From positions 60,510,071-60,574,070 of the forward strand of contig CM064432.1 in the NCBI GenBank assembly GCA_032690845.1: DNA of 64,000 bases, in the 5' to 3' direction. The translations under genes and the position numbers were made by a program. The DNA is from Eleusine coracana subsp. coracana (taxonomy: Eukaryota > Streptophyta > Magnoliopsida > Poales > Poaceae). Below, piece by piece: positions 33,390 to 46,901 of this stretch. The notes under the pieces were generated by a model. The model ran no database searches. It worked only from the letters and a program-made list of their open reading frames with translations, and had not been told where the DNA came from. Every line of letters begins with the position of its first letter. Position 1 is the first letter of the stretch.

Positions 33390-34344
33390 CTCCGCTGCGC
33401 TGGTCCGGTTGAAGGGTGGTTTGTGTGTGCACTAGTCCACCGCCACTCCTTGTATATATGTAGAGGAACTGAGGAAGGGAAGTAGTACTGGAAAGGATCA
33501 GGACGAGCGGCTGAGATGATCCCCCAGTTTCCGTGCGATGCACGTTTACGCGCTCCCCCCACTCTCATCTCCCATCGAGGAAACACAAAGTTGCAGCATG
33601 ACTGCTTTGCTTTGCCTTTGCCATGCTGTCATGCCAACCTGTCGTAACACGCAACTCGCCGTTTGTCCATTTGCTGGAGAAGAAATTGCGCATGCTGCCA
33701 TGCACCGTAAATGCCCATGGCGAAAGTAGCATGGTGCCCGCTTTGTGATACTACTACAGTACTAGTACTACAGTAGACTGCAACTTTCGCCTAGGGACTC
33801 TAGGAGCAGTAAAGGAGAAAGGCTCCAAGGCTGCTCTCTCTGCTCCCCTTCCAGCTGCATGCTGTGTCAGGTACAGGGAGTATTATTACTACTATGCACA
33901 AAGAGGAGCCGGGCACAGGCACGCAAACATGTCGGCAAAAATTACTTAACTAGTAGTAATCTGCACAAAGGCAGTGAAGAGAATCGTCCATCTCTCTCTC
34001 GTATGGATGCGCGCGTACGGCTCCATTGCATTAACCCGTTTGATCTCGGCCTGGTTTGGCAGCAGGGGCCTGCAACCCCGGGTGGAAACCCCTGCACGAC
34101 TCGACCCCAGGGGTGTGGGTTTTGAGAGCAGAGGGGAAATTGTTCCCAGGAAATTCTGTAACATGCATTCAAATTAGTTTGATAGGATAAAAAATCTAAT
34201 TTTTTTTTTAAAAAAAACTAGTTTCAAAATTCAGGAAAAAATAAGAAAAATATTTGACAGGTTGAAATCATTGTGTTAGCATTACAAGTTCATCAACACA
34301 TGAATATACAAAATTCTAAAAATTTAACTAGACAAAAAAACATT
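33390..34344. other. Promoter side of the F-box-like gene and spacer
   Basis: On the minus strand a TATA-like TATATACAAGG near 33450 lies about 65 bp upstream of the ATG. The remainder holds no recognised gene. Confidence 0.4.
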
Positions 34345-34477
34345 GACTTTCAAACTCAACTAAACCTGCATACATGACTGTGAGGACCCGGACATTCAAA
34401 CTCAACTATAACTGCATACATGACTTTCAAACTCAACTATAACTGCATACATGACTTTCAAACTCAACTATAACTGC
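34345..34477. repeat. 31 bp minisatellite, four copies
   Basis: Unit gacttTCAAACTCAACTATA-actgcatacat occurs at 34345-34375, 34391-34421, 34422-34452 and 34453-34477 (last cut short). A 15 bp interruption follows the first copy. Confidence 0.9.
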
Positions 34478-36023
34478 CTGGCGAGGAAGAGATTCAATAC
34501 TTGACGCCCTGAAATAGAAAAGGGAACTAATTCAGAACTATTTTGATCATGTACTGATTCTTGCAGAAGAGAAAACGGAACACAAGAAAATTGTCAATGG
34601 AAAGAAAAAGAATAGCTATTATCTACAAAGAACCACTGTAATCTTAAAATAAAAGCACAGATCAGAAAGAAAATATGATTTACCGTCACTGTATCACCAA
34701 CCAGAGATAATGACTTTTCAGTTTGACAACTAGAACTATGCTAAAATCAATTGTTTCAGTCATGTTATGGTAGTCAATTAACAGAGCATGCCAGTTTCAA
34801 GTGAGATAACAATTAACAAACCATACTAGGTTGATGTATAGCTTTTGAGTTTCAAGATGCAAAATTGACATATCTCTTAGTTTCTAGATAACACATATAC
34901 TCCAAATCAAGCATCATCACTAGACTGGCTCATCTCTGTCTCTAAGTAGTTTCAGGTTAGAAGTATAGTTTCTGGTCAAGCAATAGCTAGCTAAAAAGAT
35001 TCAAGAACTAGGAGTTATAAGTAATTTGTAAACAAGCTTTCATCGATTAAAAACGTTGCATTAATTAATTACTAGCTAAAGCTTGAGCACATTTAAGAAA
35101 ATAATATTTTTCAGAGATGGTTTACCACACCCACGAGATGACAATTTTAACAAGTTTATGATCAAAGAAAACTAATAAACTAGTTTCTATAGTTAATGAG
35201 CTGCAACTAAATTTGAGTGAATTAAACAATAATAGAGATGAACTGACTGAAAAGGAGCAGGGCAAGTTGTTGCAGAACCAAGCCTAGCTGAAATGCAAAA
35301 TGCAAGAGATCCCAAGTGAAAAAGAGCTAGGCGGGAAGCACATCGATCCATATCTATGAAAAACCAACGACTACCTATCTTGCATGGTGTGCACTAGATT
35401 GCCGATTGCGCAATGGAAAATATAGAGGCAACAAAGGAGGATAGCATTTGTAGGAATTTCCTCAACAATGCTACTGGATGAACTGAAGAAAGCAAGCATC
35501 AGGACTACAAGACCCAGCCCGTGAACTCAAGAAAGCAAGCATCAATCTTCGTGCTAATGGATAGAAGAGTAATAAAGACCAATTTGATGATCTGGTCCTA
35601 ATTGACAGATTGAACAAACTAAAATAAACATGTCGTGAATGCTACAGTTCTTCATGCAAATGTAAGTCATGGTCATATGCCTCATGCAAAAAGTATGTGT
35701 ACAAGAAGATCCACCTCGCTAGCTCGTTTAAGCTTGTCTGATGTATCATTGACGAGGTGGGTAATTTGTTGTTGTGTCTTATGTCTGCAAGTAAAAAGAA
35801 CCGGTAGTCAGTCACCATATGACTAGTCCGAAATAGTAAGTAAACTGGTGCAGCCTATATTCTATACAGACAAAGATTAACAGCAACCATTCCTGGCTCA
35901 TGACAGTAAGCAACTGAGTCAAATTTTCAGGACTAGTATGGCATCCGGCCATGATTTAATTCAGGGTTTTGCTTGTGCTAGCTGATGATGAACACACCAC
36001 ACGTCTGTGCAGTGTGCGTGGGT
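34478..36023. other. Intergenic, nothing recognised
   Basis: AT-rich, with scattered short frames and a few short local repeats (gaactcaagaaagcaagcatca near 35483 and 35523). No gene supported. Confidence 0.4.
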
Positions 36024-36992
36024 TTGACTTTGCAGAGATGCGATTTGGATGCGGGAGTTGATCAGGGCCACGTTGAGTGCACGTAACTATCTTCCGCCGC
36101 GATTATCATCCTGTAGGTGTAGGCGCACAGAGACACATGCAGCTTTGCGAGGTCAACTTTCGCGTTTCCATTTGCAGGAAGATACGATGGATTTGGGTTT
36201 TCTGGTGATGCTTGTGTGATGATTGTGAATTGCTACCTTGTAACGGTTTGGAAAGTATATATAGGCCTTCCCATTCTCCTTGGGCCATTTTGGGCCTTTA
36301 ATAGTCAACAACCTGAACATTTTTTTTTATTTTGATTAGTCATGACACCAATTTAATAACTCGAAGTATAATATGAATGACATCACATATACACCTGGTC
36401 ACCTGGAGTTGTTTAAGAAGCACGGAAAACATCCGGTACAAAAGAAGCTGGGCGAGATGGTGGACATCACAGGAGGTAGTTTGTTGAGAAGTGGTACTTG
36501 TATTCTTTTTTATTGGATCAGCACCCTGAACCTACCATGATTGGCAGCACACTTGGTCGTTATACGCACGCTTTTGTTTATTCTCACATCGATCGATCTC
36601 ACTTGCTACAGTTACGTCGCCGCCCCCTCACTAATCATGGGGCAGGAGCAGCTCACCAAAGCGATTTGGATCACCACTATATAGTAGTAGTATATAGAAT
36701 CTTCTCTTGACACTGGGCGTCGTCGCATCACATTACAGGATGATGGAACGTGTGTGTCGGGATTTAGCTATTACATACTTTATTATCTTACTGAAAGCCT
36801 TTTCATTTTGTGGATTTAATTCATGGTTTGCATGGGTTTGACTCTGCAGAGATGCGATTTGAGTGCACGTAACTGTCTTCTGCCGCGATTATCATCCTGT
36901 AGCTGTAGCTGTAGCTGTAGGCGCACAGATACACAGACACAGCTTTGCGAGGTCAACTTTGGCGTTTCCATTTGCAGGAAGATACCTGTCAA
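36024..36992. repeat. Direct duplication of about 160 bp
   Basis: Copies at about 36024-36192 and 36836-36992. Both contain agagatgcgattt, gagtgcacgtaact, ccgcgattatcatcctgtag, ggcgcacaga, agctttgcgaggtcaacttt and gcgtttccatttgcaggaag. The right copy has an expanded (gtagct)n, and the left has about 30 extra bases (gatgcgggagttgatcaggg). Weak coding potential only. Confidence 0.85.
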
Positions 36993-37349
36993 CGGGGGCT
37001 CTGCAGTCTGCTCTGGTTCGTCTCAAATTGGATTTGGATCTCTTCCCAAAGGCAAGGCTCTCATCATCATCAGTAAAATATAAAATAAAATTGGATTCGA
37101 CGGGTTGCGTAACAATGTCACACACGTGGCTTGGGCTGAATGAGTCACGTTTACTAAATCCTGCCTTTTGCATACGCAGCGTGCGTTCTCTTTGCGTTCG
37201 CACGCAGGTCAATAGCGAAACACACGCACGCAGAGGCTTGATGATAAACAAAAGCCGGCGGCGGCACACGCGGACGCCCGGAGCGCCAGTCGCTGCGCGG
37301 CACGTCGGCTCCGGCCTCCCTCCGCGCGCGGGCTGGTGAGATCACCACA
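36993..37349. other. GC-rich spacer, no supported gene
   Basis: Open frames on both strands overlap and have no domain. Confidence 0.35.
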
Positions 37350-38010
37350 CCCTTTCCTTTCCTGTTTGCCCTGGCTCTGCTCGCGGCGTAGGGTATTTTT
37401 TTTCTTGTGGTCTAAATTTTAATGGATCATATTAATTATTAAAATATTATATATAATTATTAAATATAAAATTAATTATAGAGTTAAATGTGTATCAGTG
37501 TAACAAATTCATTAAATTTAATTAAGTTATTATTAAAAAATATTTATTATAATATCACATTATCTAATTATGATCTAATTAGTTTTAATAGAATTATCTT
37601 ATCATTTAGAGAAAGAATTATAGACTAGATTTTATTAGCAATCTATATTTAATACTATTAATTAATATTATAATATTCAATGACACATCCCGCGCATCTT
37701 GCCTTGTTCAGCAGCGGAGCCACAGCAGCACACGCCGCCCGCGACGCGACAAGTCAAGGCGCGCCGTTGGGACCCCACCCCACCACGGGTGTGGGCCCGT
37801 GCGGAGCCAGCCAGGTGGCGCTGGTAGTTGGAGGCCGCTCCACCTACCCGGCCTCTCTCGGCCATCCATCCATAACGCGGCTTCCGTGGAATTGAATTCT
37901 CGGGTACGGGCGAAACGTGCGGGGTCTAGGCGCGGTTAGGCCGACCCGTGACTACTGGCATTAGGTTGGCGGCGCTGGCGCCCGGGTTTCAGCCTACCTC
38001 GGGACACCTG
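37350..38010. repeat. Right copy of the long-range duplication
   Basis: Matches 22290-22768 in the same orientation. It holds an additional AT-rich block (about 37395-37680) absent from the left copy, probably an insertion. Blocks include gacaagtcaaggcgcgcc, gccaggtggcgctggt, ccgtggaattgaattctcgg and ggcggcgctggcgc. Confidence 0.75.
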
Positions 38011-39640
38011 GTTTTCGATTGCTAAGCCAAGATTCGTTGTCACACGCAAGCAGCTCGATCGACCATCACTGTGTTCAAATCTTGAGCACTTCCGTTGGTG
38101 TTATTAGTTAGTGCGTTGGTAGCCGCCACTCGACCAGTACAATACGCGCTGTTAGTGTTAGGTACTGCTTCCTTGTAGCCACGGCCTAGTCGTTAATTAC
38201 AGGTCGATCGTACGGTTCCTTTTGCTTTCTCTGGGGCACGCAGGCTGGTCGATCGCTTCCAACTGAAAAAAAGACTCTGCGTGGGTGTATAATCATGGCG
38301 CTCCCATTCATGTGCGCACAACAACACAGGCAGATTGGAGTTTTTCCGAATGCGAATAAAGAAGAGAGAATTATTTCCACCACCACCACCACCATCGGTT
38401 TGGAAGACGCAGGCAGCACCAATTATTTTCGATGACATTACAGTAGAGGGGGGAAAAAAACAATTGGTGTCATTTCCTGACCGACTGATTACTGCAGCAA
38501 GGACAGCGCGTGCAAATCATGGCCAAATCATTAACCGGGCCTCCTGCTCCGGCCACTTGCGCAGCATCATTTCTAGTGTAGTGTTGTGCAGAGGCTGCGT
38601 GGTCGCGGCCAGGTCGATCGCCGACCGGAATGTGCAGGTCCACCACAGCTCCACGATCTTCACAAGACTTTTTTTTTTCTTGTTGGACACTGATGGCTGA
38701 CAATCCACCATTGTGAATTTGTGAAGAGTTTGTCCAGTCCAGTGCGCGGCGCAAGGACTCTCGCCACCGGCCACACCGCTCGGCGTCACACAGAGGCAAA
38801 AGTCGGCTCAGGCGGTCGTGATGGGACGCCACCGCTGCCGATGTGTGGTGCTGCTCTGCATCACCTCTCTCGTGTGTACGATGAAAGCGGCGTGCGTTTT
38901 CTTGACGCTTTTCTACTCCTACTACGCTTGCTCGTGGAGTCGCGGAGGCCAAATCTGATCCGAAAGGAAAAGGTCGCTGCAAAAAAGAGTCGTGGTTCTT
39001 TTCTCCTTAATCATGGTCGGCACCTGCAAAATTTCCAACAAAGGGTGAGTCGACAGCAACCTGATTCGGGAGTAATAGCAGTGGTAGTAGATTATTGTTC
39101 GGGAAGCCCGGAAGAACGGTTACGCCAAATGTCAAGGTTGGGTTCGTTTAGCTGGATACGTGGGCAACCGAAAGCGAGAGGCAGCGAGGCCAAAAGGGGG
39201 AATCGCCGATCTGGCCACCGAAGGTGGGGGCGCGCCCCGGCACAGCTCCGTAGACCCGGCGTACCACCGTGATGTGGTAGACCGGCCGGCAGCCTATTTG
39301 TACTAGGCAGTACTAGCAAGTTTCAGCTAACGATGAAAGCGCAATGACAGTGAGAAAGGTAAACCTTATCTTTGTATTTGATGGGACAGATAGAAAGGTG
39401 ACAAGAACGATATATCTAAAACAATGTGTTTTTTCTCCATCAACATCGCCGAAAATTGCAAATGGTCTTTACCAACAGTAACCAAAGAAGAAAGTGCACT
39501 TTGCGTATCCATCTCGGGCTTAACCGCTGCCATTTTCGTCCCCCTTTCCAACATCACGGCGTGGCGCTTGCTTTCTCCTTCACACTGGCAAGGGCGGAGC
39601 GGGGCCGGGGGGGACCTCGTGGTCCCGGTCCACGAGGCTT
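38011..39640. other. Upstream flank of the 5-phosphatase gene
   Basis: No gene recognised; overlapping GC-rich frames on both strands appear non-coding. Short dyads, for example around 39600-39640 (ggacctcgtggtcccggtccacgagg as two arms), lie just upstream of the TATA box. Confidence 0.35.
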
Positions 39641-39648
39641 CCACCCCA

Positions 39649-39655
39649 TATAAAC
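39649..39655 (+). promoter_or_regulatory. TATA box of the 5-phosphatase gene
   Basis: CATATAAACCC, 225 bp upstream of the chosen ATG (39874), followed by a C/T-rich leader, as in strong plant promoters. The frame is open upstream of 39874 but that part is most likely untranslated. Confidence 0.6.
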
Positions 39656-39873
39656 CCACCCGCCTCCGTCCAGTCACAGTTCCCTCCCCTCCACGGCCCC
39701 CGCCACCGTCCGGCCATCCCCCTCCGCTCCCGCAACGGGTGGCCCCTGTTCCGGCTCCGGCGGCCTCCTCGACATCCCTCCCTCTTCTTCTCCCCCCTCC
39801 TCCTCCCCAGCTCATAGCCCGCCTCCCTCATTCTCCACGCTCCGCGACCCGAAATCGATCCCAAATAAGTCGA

Positions 39874-42800
39874 ATGGAGCCCGACGACGACGTGGCTCGG
39901 CGGAAGGGCGTCGTCTCGTACGGCCAGCCGCCGCCGCGGGACGCCGAGGCCACGTTCGTCTACACCCGCCACGCCCCGCTGCGCGTCCACAGCTTCGGCG
40001 ACGATCCCGCCGCCTCCTCCGCCGCGGCGCAGCAGCAGCGCCTCGACACCCCGCGCTCCGCGTCGTTTCCCCAGGACCGCCACGGCGGCGAGACTTCCCT
40101 CGCCCCCGCGCCCTCCCTCGTCGCCTGGGTCGACGGCAGCCTCGGCTCGGCTTCCTCGGCGTCCCTGGACCGGGCCCTATCGGAGTACGGCAGCGTCGGC
40201 GGCGGCGGCGCGCTGCCGGAGTTCGTGGGCGCGGGCGCGTTCCGCGTGCCGCTGCGCGCGGCGGTGCACCCGGCCCGCCCGCCGGCCCTCGAGGTGCGGC
40301 CCCACCCGCTGCGCGAGACGCAGGTGGGCTCCTTCCTCCGCACGCTGGCCTGCGACCGCCGGCAGCTGTGGGCGGGCGCCGAGTGCGGGGTCCGCGTCTG
40401 GCCGCTCGACGAGGTGTTCCTCGGCGCGCGGTGCCCCGCCGCCGCGCGCCGCGGGGACGAGGAGACCGCGCCGTTCAGGGAGTCCGCGCCGGCGCCGCCC
40501 GCGCTCTGCGTCGCGGTGGACGCCGCCAACCGGGTGGTGTGGACGGGGCACAGGGACGGCAGGATCAGGGCGTGGCGCACGGACCACGCCGCCGGCGACG
40601 CGCCGTTGTTCACGGAGGCCGTCTCGTGGCAGGCGTTCGCCCGCACGCCGGTGCTCTCCATAGTCGTCACGTCGTACGGTGAGAACCTTTCCTTCCTTGA
40701 TCATCTCCATCGATTAATTATGTGCCCAATTGACTGCCTTGACTACTTAGCCGTTGCCACTTTGCAATATCCAATTATCCATCCATTCCATTTCCATTTG
40801 AGTGGCTGGGTTTTTGACGTTGGTTTGCCAAACCTAACACAACCCTCCTCCTTTACCCAGCCTTGGGACTGGCTATATTGAGACTCAACAGGAACTGAAA
40901 GGTGTATTAGCTCAGCAGGAACTTCGTGTCAATAGTGGGTGAACTCAAACCGAAATTAGAATATTTTGTTTACTGGCTCCCATTGAACCTTTAGCTATTA
41001 TTTTTCAAACGAACCGGCAGCAGAAGCAGCTATGTTCACTGATTATTCTATGCGCATGTTTTGTGTCTTGTATGAGGTGGGCAGCACGTCTAGAAAGGAG
41101 TAGAATATTAGTGTTGGAAGTTTATTCTCGAATACATGGCTTTGGCACATTCTATGATTCTTGCGAAGAGACTAGTTTCGGTGGGCACAATTGATCGTTG
41201 CGATAACTTTTCAGAACGAGAATAATTAGCCTGCATAAGCTTTAACTCTCATATCCTAGAGAACTAATTCAAATAGACTAAATCAGTCCCCATTAAACAT
41301 TGAGATGTTTGTTTGGTCAAAAAAAATAATTTTGAGATGTTTGTTTGGTCCAAAAAAATATATTGAGATGTTTGATTCGTACGATCTTGACCGATTTCTA
41401 TGTACTCTGGAGTCTACTTGTAAAGAAGCTGTACATTCTCTCTTTAAAAACTACAGGCGTTCCTTAATGTGGTCATTTCTATTCTCAATTCAGTCACTTT
41501 GTCAATGGATGATTAGTTGTTTGACATTTAATTGTCTGCCACTCCAAAATAATTTGTTTCAATTTACTCTTGGAAACAGGTGAGATATGGTCAGGGTCCG
41601 AAGGGGGCATCATAAAGGCATGGCCATGGGATGCCATTGCTAGGTCCCTATCACTGACGCAAGAAGGAAAACATATTGCTGCTTTGATGGTTGAAAGAGC
41701 ATATGTAGACCTTAGAAACCATGCTGCAGTTGGTAACATGTTCTCTTTGCCCACTGCTGATGTAAAATACATGCTTGCGGACCATTGTCGAGCGAAAGTA
41801 TGGAGTCTAACTAGCATGACATTTGCTATTTGGTATGTTTTGATAAATATTTATACATTTCTGTCAGTTTCTTTTGAGATCATCTGCCCATTGTTGATTT
41901 GATCTAAATTTTATGTAATGCTTTTTACAGGGATGCTAGGACAAGGGATCTTCTTAGAGTTTTTGGCATGGATGGCCATGTTGAGTCAGCTCGGCTAGAG
42001 CCTCCAATGATGCCAGAACAATTCATAGAAGAAGAGATCAAAGTAAAACCAACAAAGAAGGACAAACCACAATGTTCTTTCACATTTCTCCAGAAATCTA
42101 GAAATGCCTTGATGGGTGCAGCTGATGCCATGCGACGAGTTGCAACAAAAGGGACACTTATAGAAGAGAACCGTCGAACAGAAGCAGTGGCTCAACCAAT
42201 GGATGGGACAATTTGGTCAGGTTGCACAAATGGTTCGATAATTGTGTGGGATGGAAATGGGAACAAGCTACAAGAATTCCAGCATCACGCTTCTTCCGTT
42301 CAATGTATGGAAACATTTGGAGAAAGGGTGTGGGTGGGCTATGCCAGTGGCACTATTCAAGTCATGGATGTTGAAGGCAACCTTCTGGCAGGATGGACTG
42401 CACATAGCTGCCCAGTCATAAAGATGGCAATTGGTGGTTCTTACATCTTCTCTCTGGCACATCATGGTGGTATCCGAGGATGGCCTCTATCATCCCCTGG
42501 TCCTCTTGATGATATCCTACGAACTGAACTGGCCAACCGGGAGCTGTCATATATGAGGCTAGAGAACATTAAAATTCTGGTTGGAACTTGGAACGTTGCA
42601 CAAGTGAAAGCTTCTTACGAATCACTATGGTCATGGTTGGGTAGTGCATCTCCAGATGTTGGGTTAGTGGTTGTGGGCTTGCAAGAGGTTGAAATGGGTG
42701 CTGGTGCCCTTGCCATGGCAGCTGCCAAAGAAAGTGTAAGATACTTTACCTCAACTTAGTGTTTTATGACTTTACCTCAACTTAGTGTTTTATGTTTTTC

Positions 42801-45800
42801 AATGCGCAATCAATTGGGAAAAGATAACTTTTCTGATTGGAAAATAGTCAATAAGTGAAAACAGAAAACGTATTTTTTGTGCTGCAAATGTAAAAGCTGA
42901 AGTGTCTAATTGAGGCAGAAAATTGTCATGTCCCTTCACATTCTACGACAGGATTTATCTCTTACCTTATTTCAAAATATATAGCTTTGATCAGTTGATT
43001 CAATACATCATTTGTTTGCTTTTGACCATACTTACCTAGTGAAGGAATGTATATATTTTCACTTAAAAAAAGGAATGTATTTATTCATGATGATAATGAT
43101 CATGCAGCATGCAATCACATAGTTGTTGCTAATGTCCTACTGTTTCTAATTTTGCTTTATTTACATGTTGATATTTCTTTAACTCTGTATCTGGAGTTTA
43201 TAGTTCTAATCTAGCTACAAGCAAGGTGTAATTACATTTTTTTAATCCATGAGGACAGCCTTTTGACTCTAGATTTCTAGTTCAGAGTTATCTTTTACTG
43301 TATATTATCAGCAAAGTTAATGTATCTTTTTCTGTGTTAATTATATCCTAAGTTTTCAGAAACAAGAAGTGTTATATTGTTATCAATGTGGTGATGCTAC
43401 TGCTGAGAACTGGTAGGGAAAATGAATTAATGTATATTTCCATTTTGAACATTAGTCGTGACAATATGGTCATATGCCCCTGCTGTTTGAACTTTGAACT
43501 TCTCGAGCCATTACCCTATACTGTTATGTGGTCTTTGTTGTGTTTACGTTCTCTATGGTGAAATTTTGACTCAAATTGTCTTGCTTATGCTCTTAGGTAG
43601 GGCTTGAGGGCAGTAACAATGGTCAGTGGTGGATAGACAATATTGGCAAGACACTTGATGAGGGTATATCTTTCCACCGAGTGGGATCAAGGCAGTTGGC
43701 TGGATTACTTATTGCTGCATGGTACATACTAATAATGAATTCATTTTATTAATACTTACTCTTTGTATCTCTGGTATCACTTCATTATTTTTCTATTCTC
43801 ATCTGATATTCATGCATTGTATGTTATGACTCTTCAAGGGCAAGAAATGACCTTAAGCCATATATTGGTGATGTTGATGCTGCTGCAGTTCCATGTGGCT
43901 TTGGACATGCTATTGGCAACAAGGTGATTTGAAAGTTGTTTACCTTTTTTTTTCTGATTACACTATCTGTTACCAATATATTTGAAGTCAACAGCTGTTT
44001 AATTATCTTTTTTCATGTGATAAAATGGTGCCTTGAATTTCCTTTGCCGCTTTGCATTGCATAAATGAAAGTTAATTCGTGTTGCAGGGTGGTGTGGGAT
44101 TAAGAATAAGAGTCCATGATCGCAGAATATGTTTTGTGAACAACCACTTTGCTGCACATCTAGAAAATGTTAGCCGTCGTAATGCTGATTTTGATCATAT
44201 TTACCGGACAATGACTTTTAACAAACCTCATGGATCTACAGGTATTTCGTTCTCAATTTTCCAGTTTGAAGTGTCATTGTGAATCGCTTTCTTATGCACA
44301 ATGGCTAACGTTTTTTTATTGCTCACTACAGCTTCTACTACCTCCGTGCAATTGCCTAAAACGGTGAGCATATTGATCATCACACTGCACTAAGAGCAGT
44401 AAAGTTGTTACTTTTTCATGGAAACGAAATAAATTTATGTATAAATATTGTCATAATGGCAGGCTAGTGACAATCAAACCGATGAAGATACACCTGAGCT
44501 AGCAGAAGCTGATATGGTTGTATTTCTTGGTGATTTCAACTACCGACTTAATGGCATCACCTATGATGAAGCACGGGACATGGTTTCCCAGAGGAGCTTT
44601 GACTGGCTTAGAGAAAGGGATCAACTTCGAATAGAAATGAAGGCAGGAAATGTGTTTCAAGGAATGCGTGAAGGAGCAATCAAATTTCCTCCAACATACA
44701 AATTCCAAAGACACCAGCCGGGTCTGGCAGGTAATGTTTCTTTTGATGCTATTGTACTTTCCAGTTAACAATTTCCAATTTGTTATAAATAAAGCTCCAG
44801 GTGTTTTTGCCTGCTTTAGAGCTTAATTCATTGAATTAATTCCATGTAGGGTATGATTCCGGCGAGAAGAAGAGAATACCTGCTTGGTGTGACAGAATAC
44901 TATATCGAGATAGCCGTTCTGTATCAATAGCTGGATGTTCGTTAGAGTGTCCTGTTGTTGCTGCAATTACATCGTAAGATTATGCTGCTCGTAAATGTTA
45001 AATTTTATCCCTCTAATGTGGCACTGTTTATGCTTTTTTTCTAAACAATAATCTGTCTATTAGACATAATATGCCATATTTCTCTTTTGATAGGTACGAA
45101 GCTTGTATGGATGTCACAGATAGTGATCATAAGCCTGTCAGATGTACATTCAGTGTCGATATTGCAAGAGTCGATGAGCTAACAAGAAGGCAAGAGTATG
45201 GAAAAATAATCAAATCTAACAAAAAAGTGTGTGGTTTGCTTCAAGAGTCACATGTTGTTCCAGACACTATCATGAGTACAAACAACATTATATTGGAAAA
45301 TCCAGAAGATGTTGTCCTTCGAATAACTAATAATTGTGAAACAAAAAAGGCTGCTTTTGAAATCCTGTGCGAAGGGCAGTGGACCAGAAAGAAGGATGGA
45401 ACTAAATACGAGATTCTTCCAAGGGCTTCCTTTGGCTTTCCTCTCTGGCTTGAGGTAGAAACTAATCCATTTCTTTTGTATGTACACAACTGCTGCTCCT
45501 TTTTAAACCTGCCTCTGAGATGTCATACTCATACTTACTACTAAAGATGGTTCTTTTAGTGAAATAATATTTAAATAGTTTCACAACATATAATCATATA
45601 TCATAGATTCAGCTGAACAGCCTCATATATTAGCATTTAGCTCATAGGGGACCTTTGACACTTATCATGCATTAAATAGAAACAAAAGGAAAGTTCTTAA
45701 AGTGACGTAATTTTTTCTTAGAGTGTTGATTATTCATTTGCTACAAAGTTTTGTGCTCATTTCTACATTTTAAGTGTTTGATTTGAACTTCACTCCACTG

Positions 45801-46901
45801 GAGTACGGAGGATTCTTTTTTCATGAATGACAACAAATATGGGAGAACCACGGAAATCGTAACCTACTTGCATGACGTGCATTTTCCATCAGACACTCTT
45901 GGGAACTACTACCTCCGGACTTAAATTCTTGACGTTCAGACAGATTACTTGAACTAAAATTGAACTACAAAGTTGTCTGAACGACAACAATAAAAATCTG
46001 GAGGGAGTATATCTTAATTTCTTTCGTTCTAAGTGAGAAATTGACCATTTATTTTTTTTAAAAAAAAGGAGAAAGGAAAAAAATTAGATCTATGGAAATA
46101 TTTGGAGGTTTAAGTTTGCAATGATATATCACCGGAACATTGCCATGAAAGACTCCGTAGTTATATCAGTCATTGCATATGCAACTACAGTATGGTCGTA
46201 TTGGCCAGAAAAAAACATAGACTGAGTGAATCCCTGTGGAGTTACTCTTTGGCCGGTTTTTCTGGAAACTGTGCTGCCACTTTGCCTCATACCACTATGG
46301 AAATGGTATCAGCCCGGCCCGTAGTGTTGATGATCCTTTGCAATTTTTTTTGGGTGTCATTCAGTGTTATATCCTTTTATTTATACTGTCCTTGTTTTTT
46401 TCTTAATCAAAATTTCTACTGCGCTGCCATCATACTTTCCCTTGCCTTGCTAGTCAATATCTTACCCTGTGACATTCCTCAAACAAAAAAAAAAAAAAAA
46501 TCTTACCCTGTGATGTTAAACAGGTCCAACCATCAGTTGGTCTCATTGAACCTGGAGAAACGATGGAAGTTATTGTGCATCATGAAGACATTTTCACTGA
46601 GGAAGGATTTGCCGACCGATGTGAAATCACCGGTGACACAGAGGTTGTTCTTTTGGTTAATGTCACAGGTAGTACTTCGACTAAGACCATCACACACAGG
46701 GTTCATGTTCGGCATTGCTGCCCTAAGATCCCCTCGTCCTTCCCCGTGAACACACCCACCATTACTGACGCACCCAGTGATGCCGTGCCTGGTGAAGGTC
46801 CTGGCAAACGTTCTTACAAGAATAATCAATCAAATCATTTACAACGTTCTGACTTTGTACCATTTGGTAGCGCAGAGGTGCATGACTTGTGTGGTATGTG
46901 A
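39874..46901 (+). CDS. Type II inositol polyphosphate 5-phosphatase with WD40 repeats
   Basis: Hydrolyses the 5-phosphate of inositol phosphates or phosphoinositides (family knowledge; At5PTase12-14/FRA3 type). Eleven exons: 39874-40678, 41580-41832, 41931-42735, 43597-43721, 43839-43923, 44088-44241, 44332-44363, 44463-44730, 44850-44973, 45094-45454, 46524-46901. All introns are GT-AG. The coding sum is 3390 nt, 1129 residues. The N-terminal half has WD40-like blades (LWAGAECGVRVWPLD; VVWTGHRDGRIRAWRTD; IWSGSEGGIIKAWPWD; IWSGCTNGSIIVWDGNG; VWVGYASGTIQVMD). The phosphatase starts near residue 561 (ILVGTWNVAQ) with WARNDLKPYIG, NKGGVGLRI, VNNHFAAHL, the catalytic GDFNYR (about 775), PAWCDRIL (about 852) and SDHKPVRC (about 893), then a beta-rich C-terminal domain. 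All key residues are present. Length fits the plant family. No transit or signal peptide. Confidence 0.95.
45909..46007. mobile_element. 99 bp Stowaway MITE in a 5-phosphatase intron
   Basis: Ends CTACCTCCGGACTTAAATT and (inward from the right) CTCCCTCCAGATTTTTATT, flanked by TA (45907-45908, 46008-46009). The arms pair over most of the length (acgttcagacag / ttgtctgaacg). It lies in intron 10. Confidence 0.88.

Noticed and set aside
39424..39873. Upstream in-frame extension of the 5-phosphatase
   Set aside because: The TATA box at 39649 lies inside it, and the ATG at 39874 begins the family-like N-terminus.
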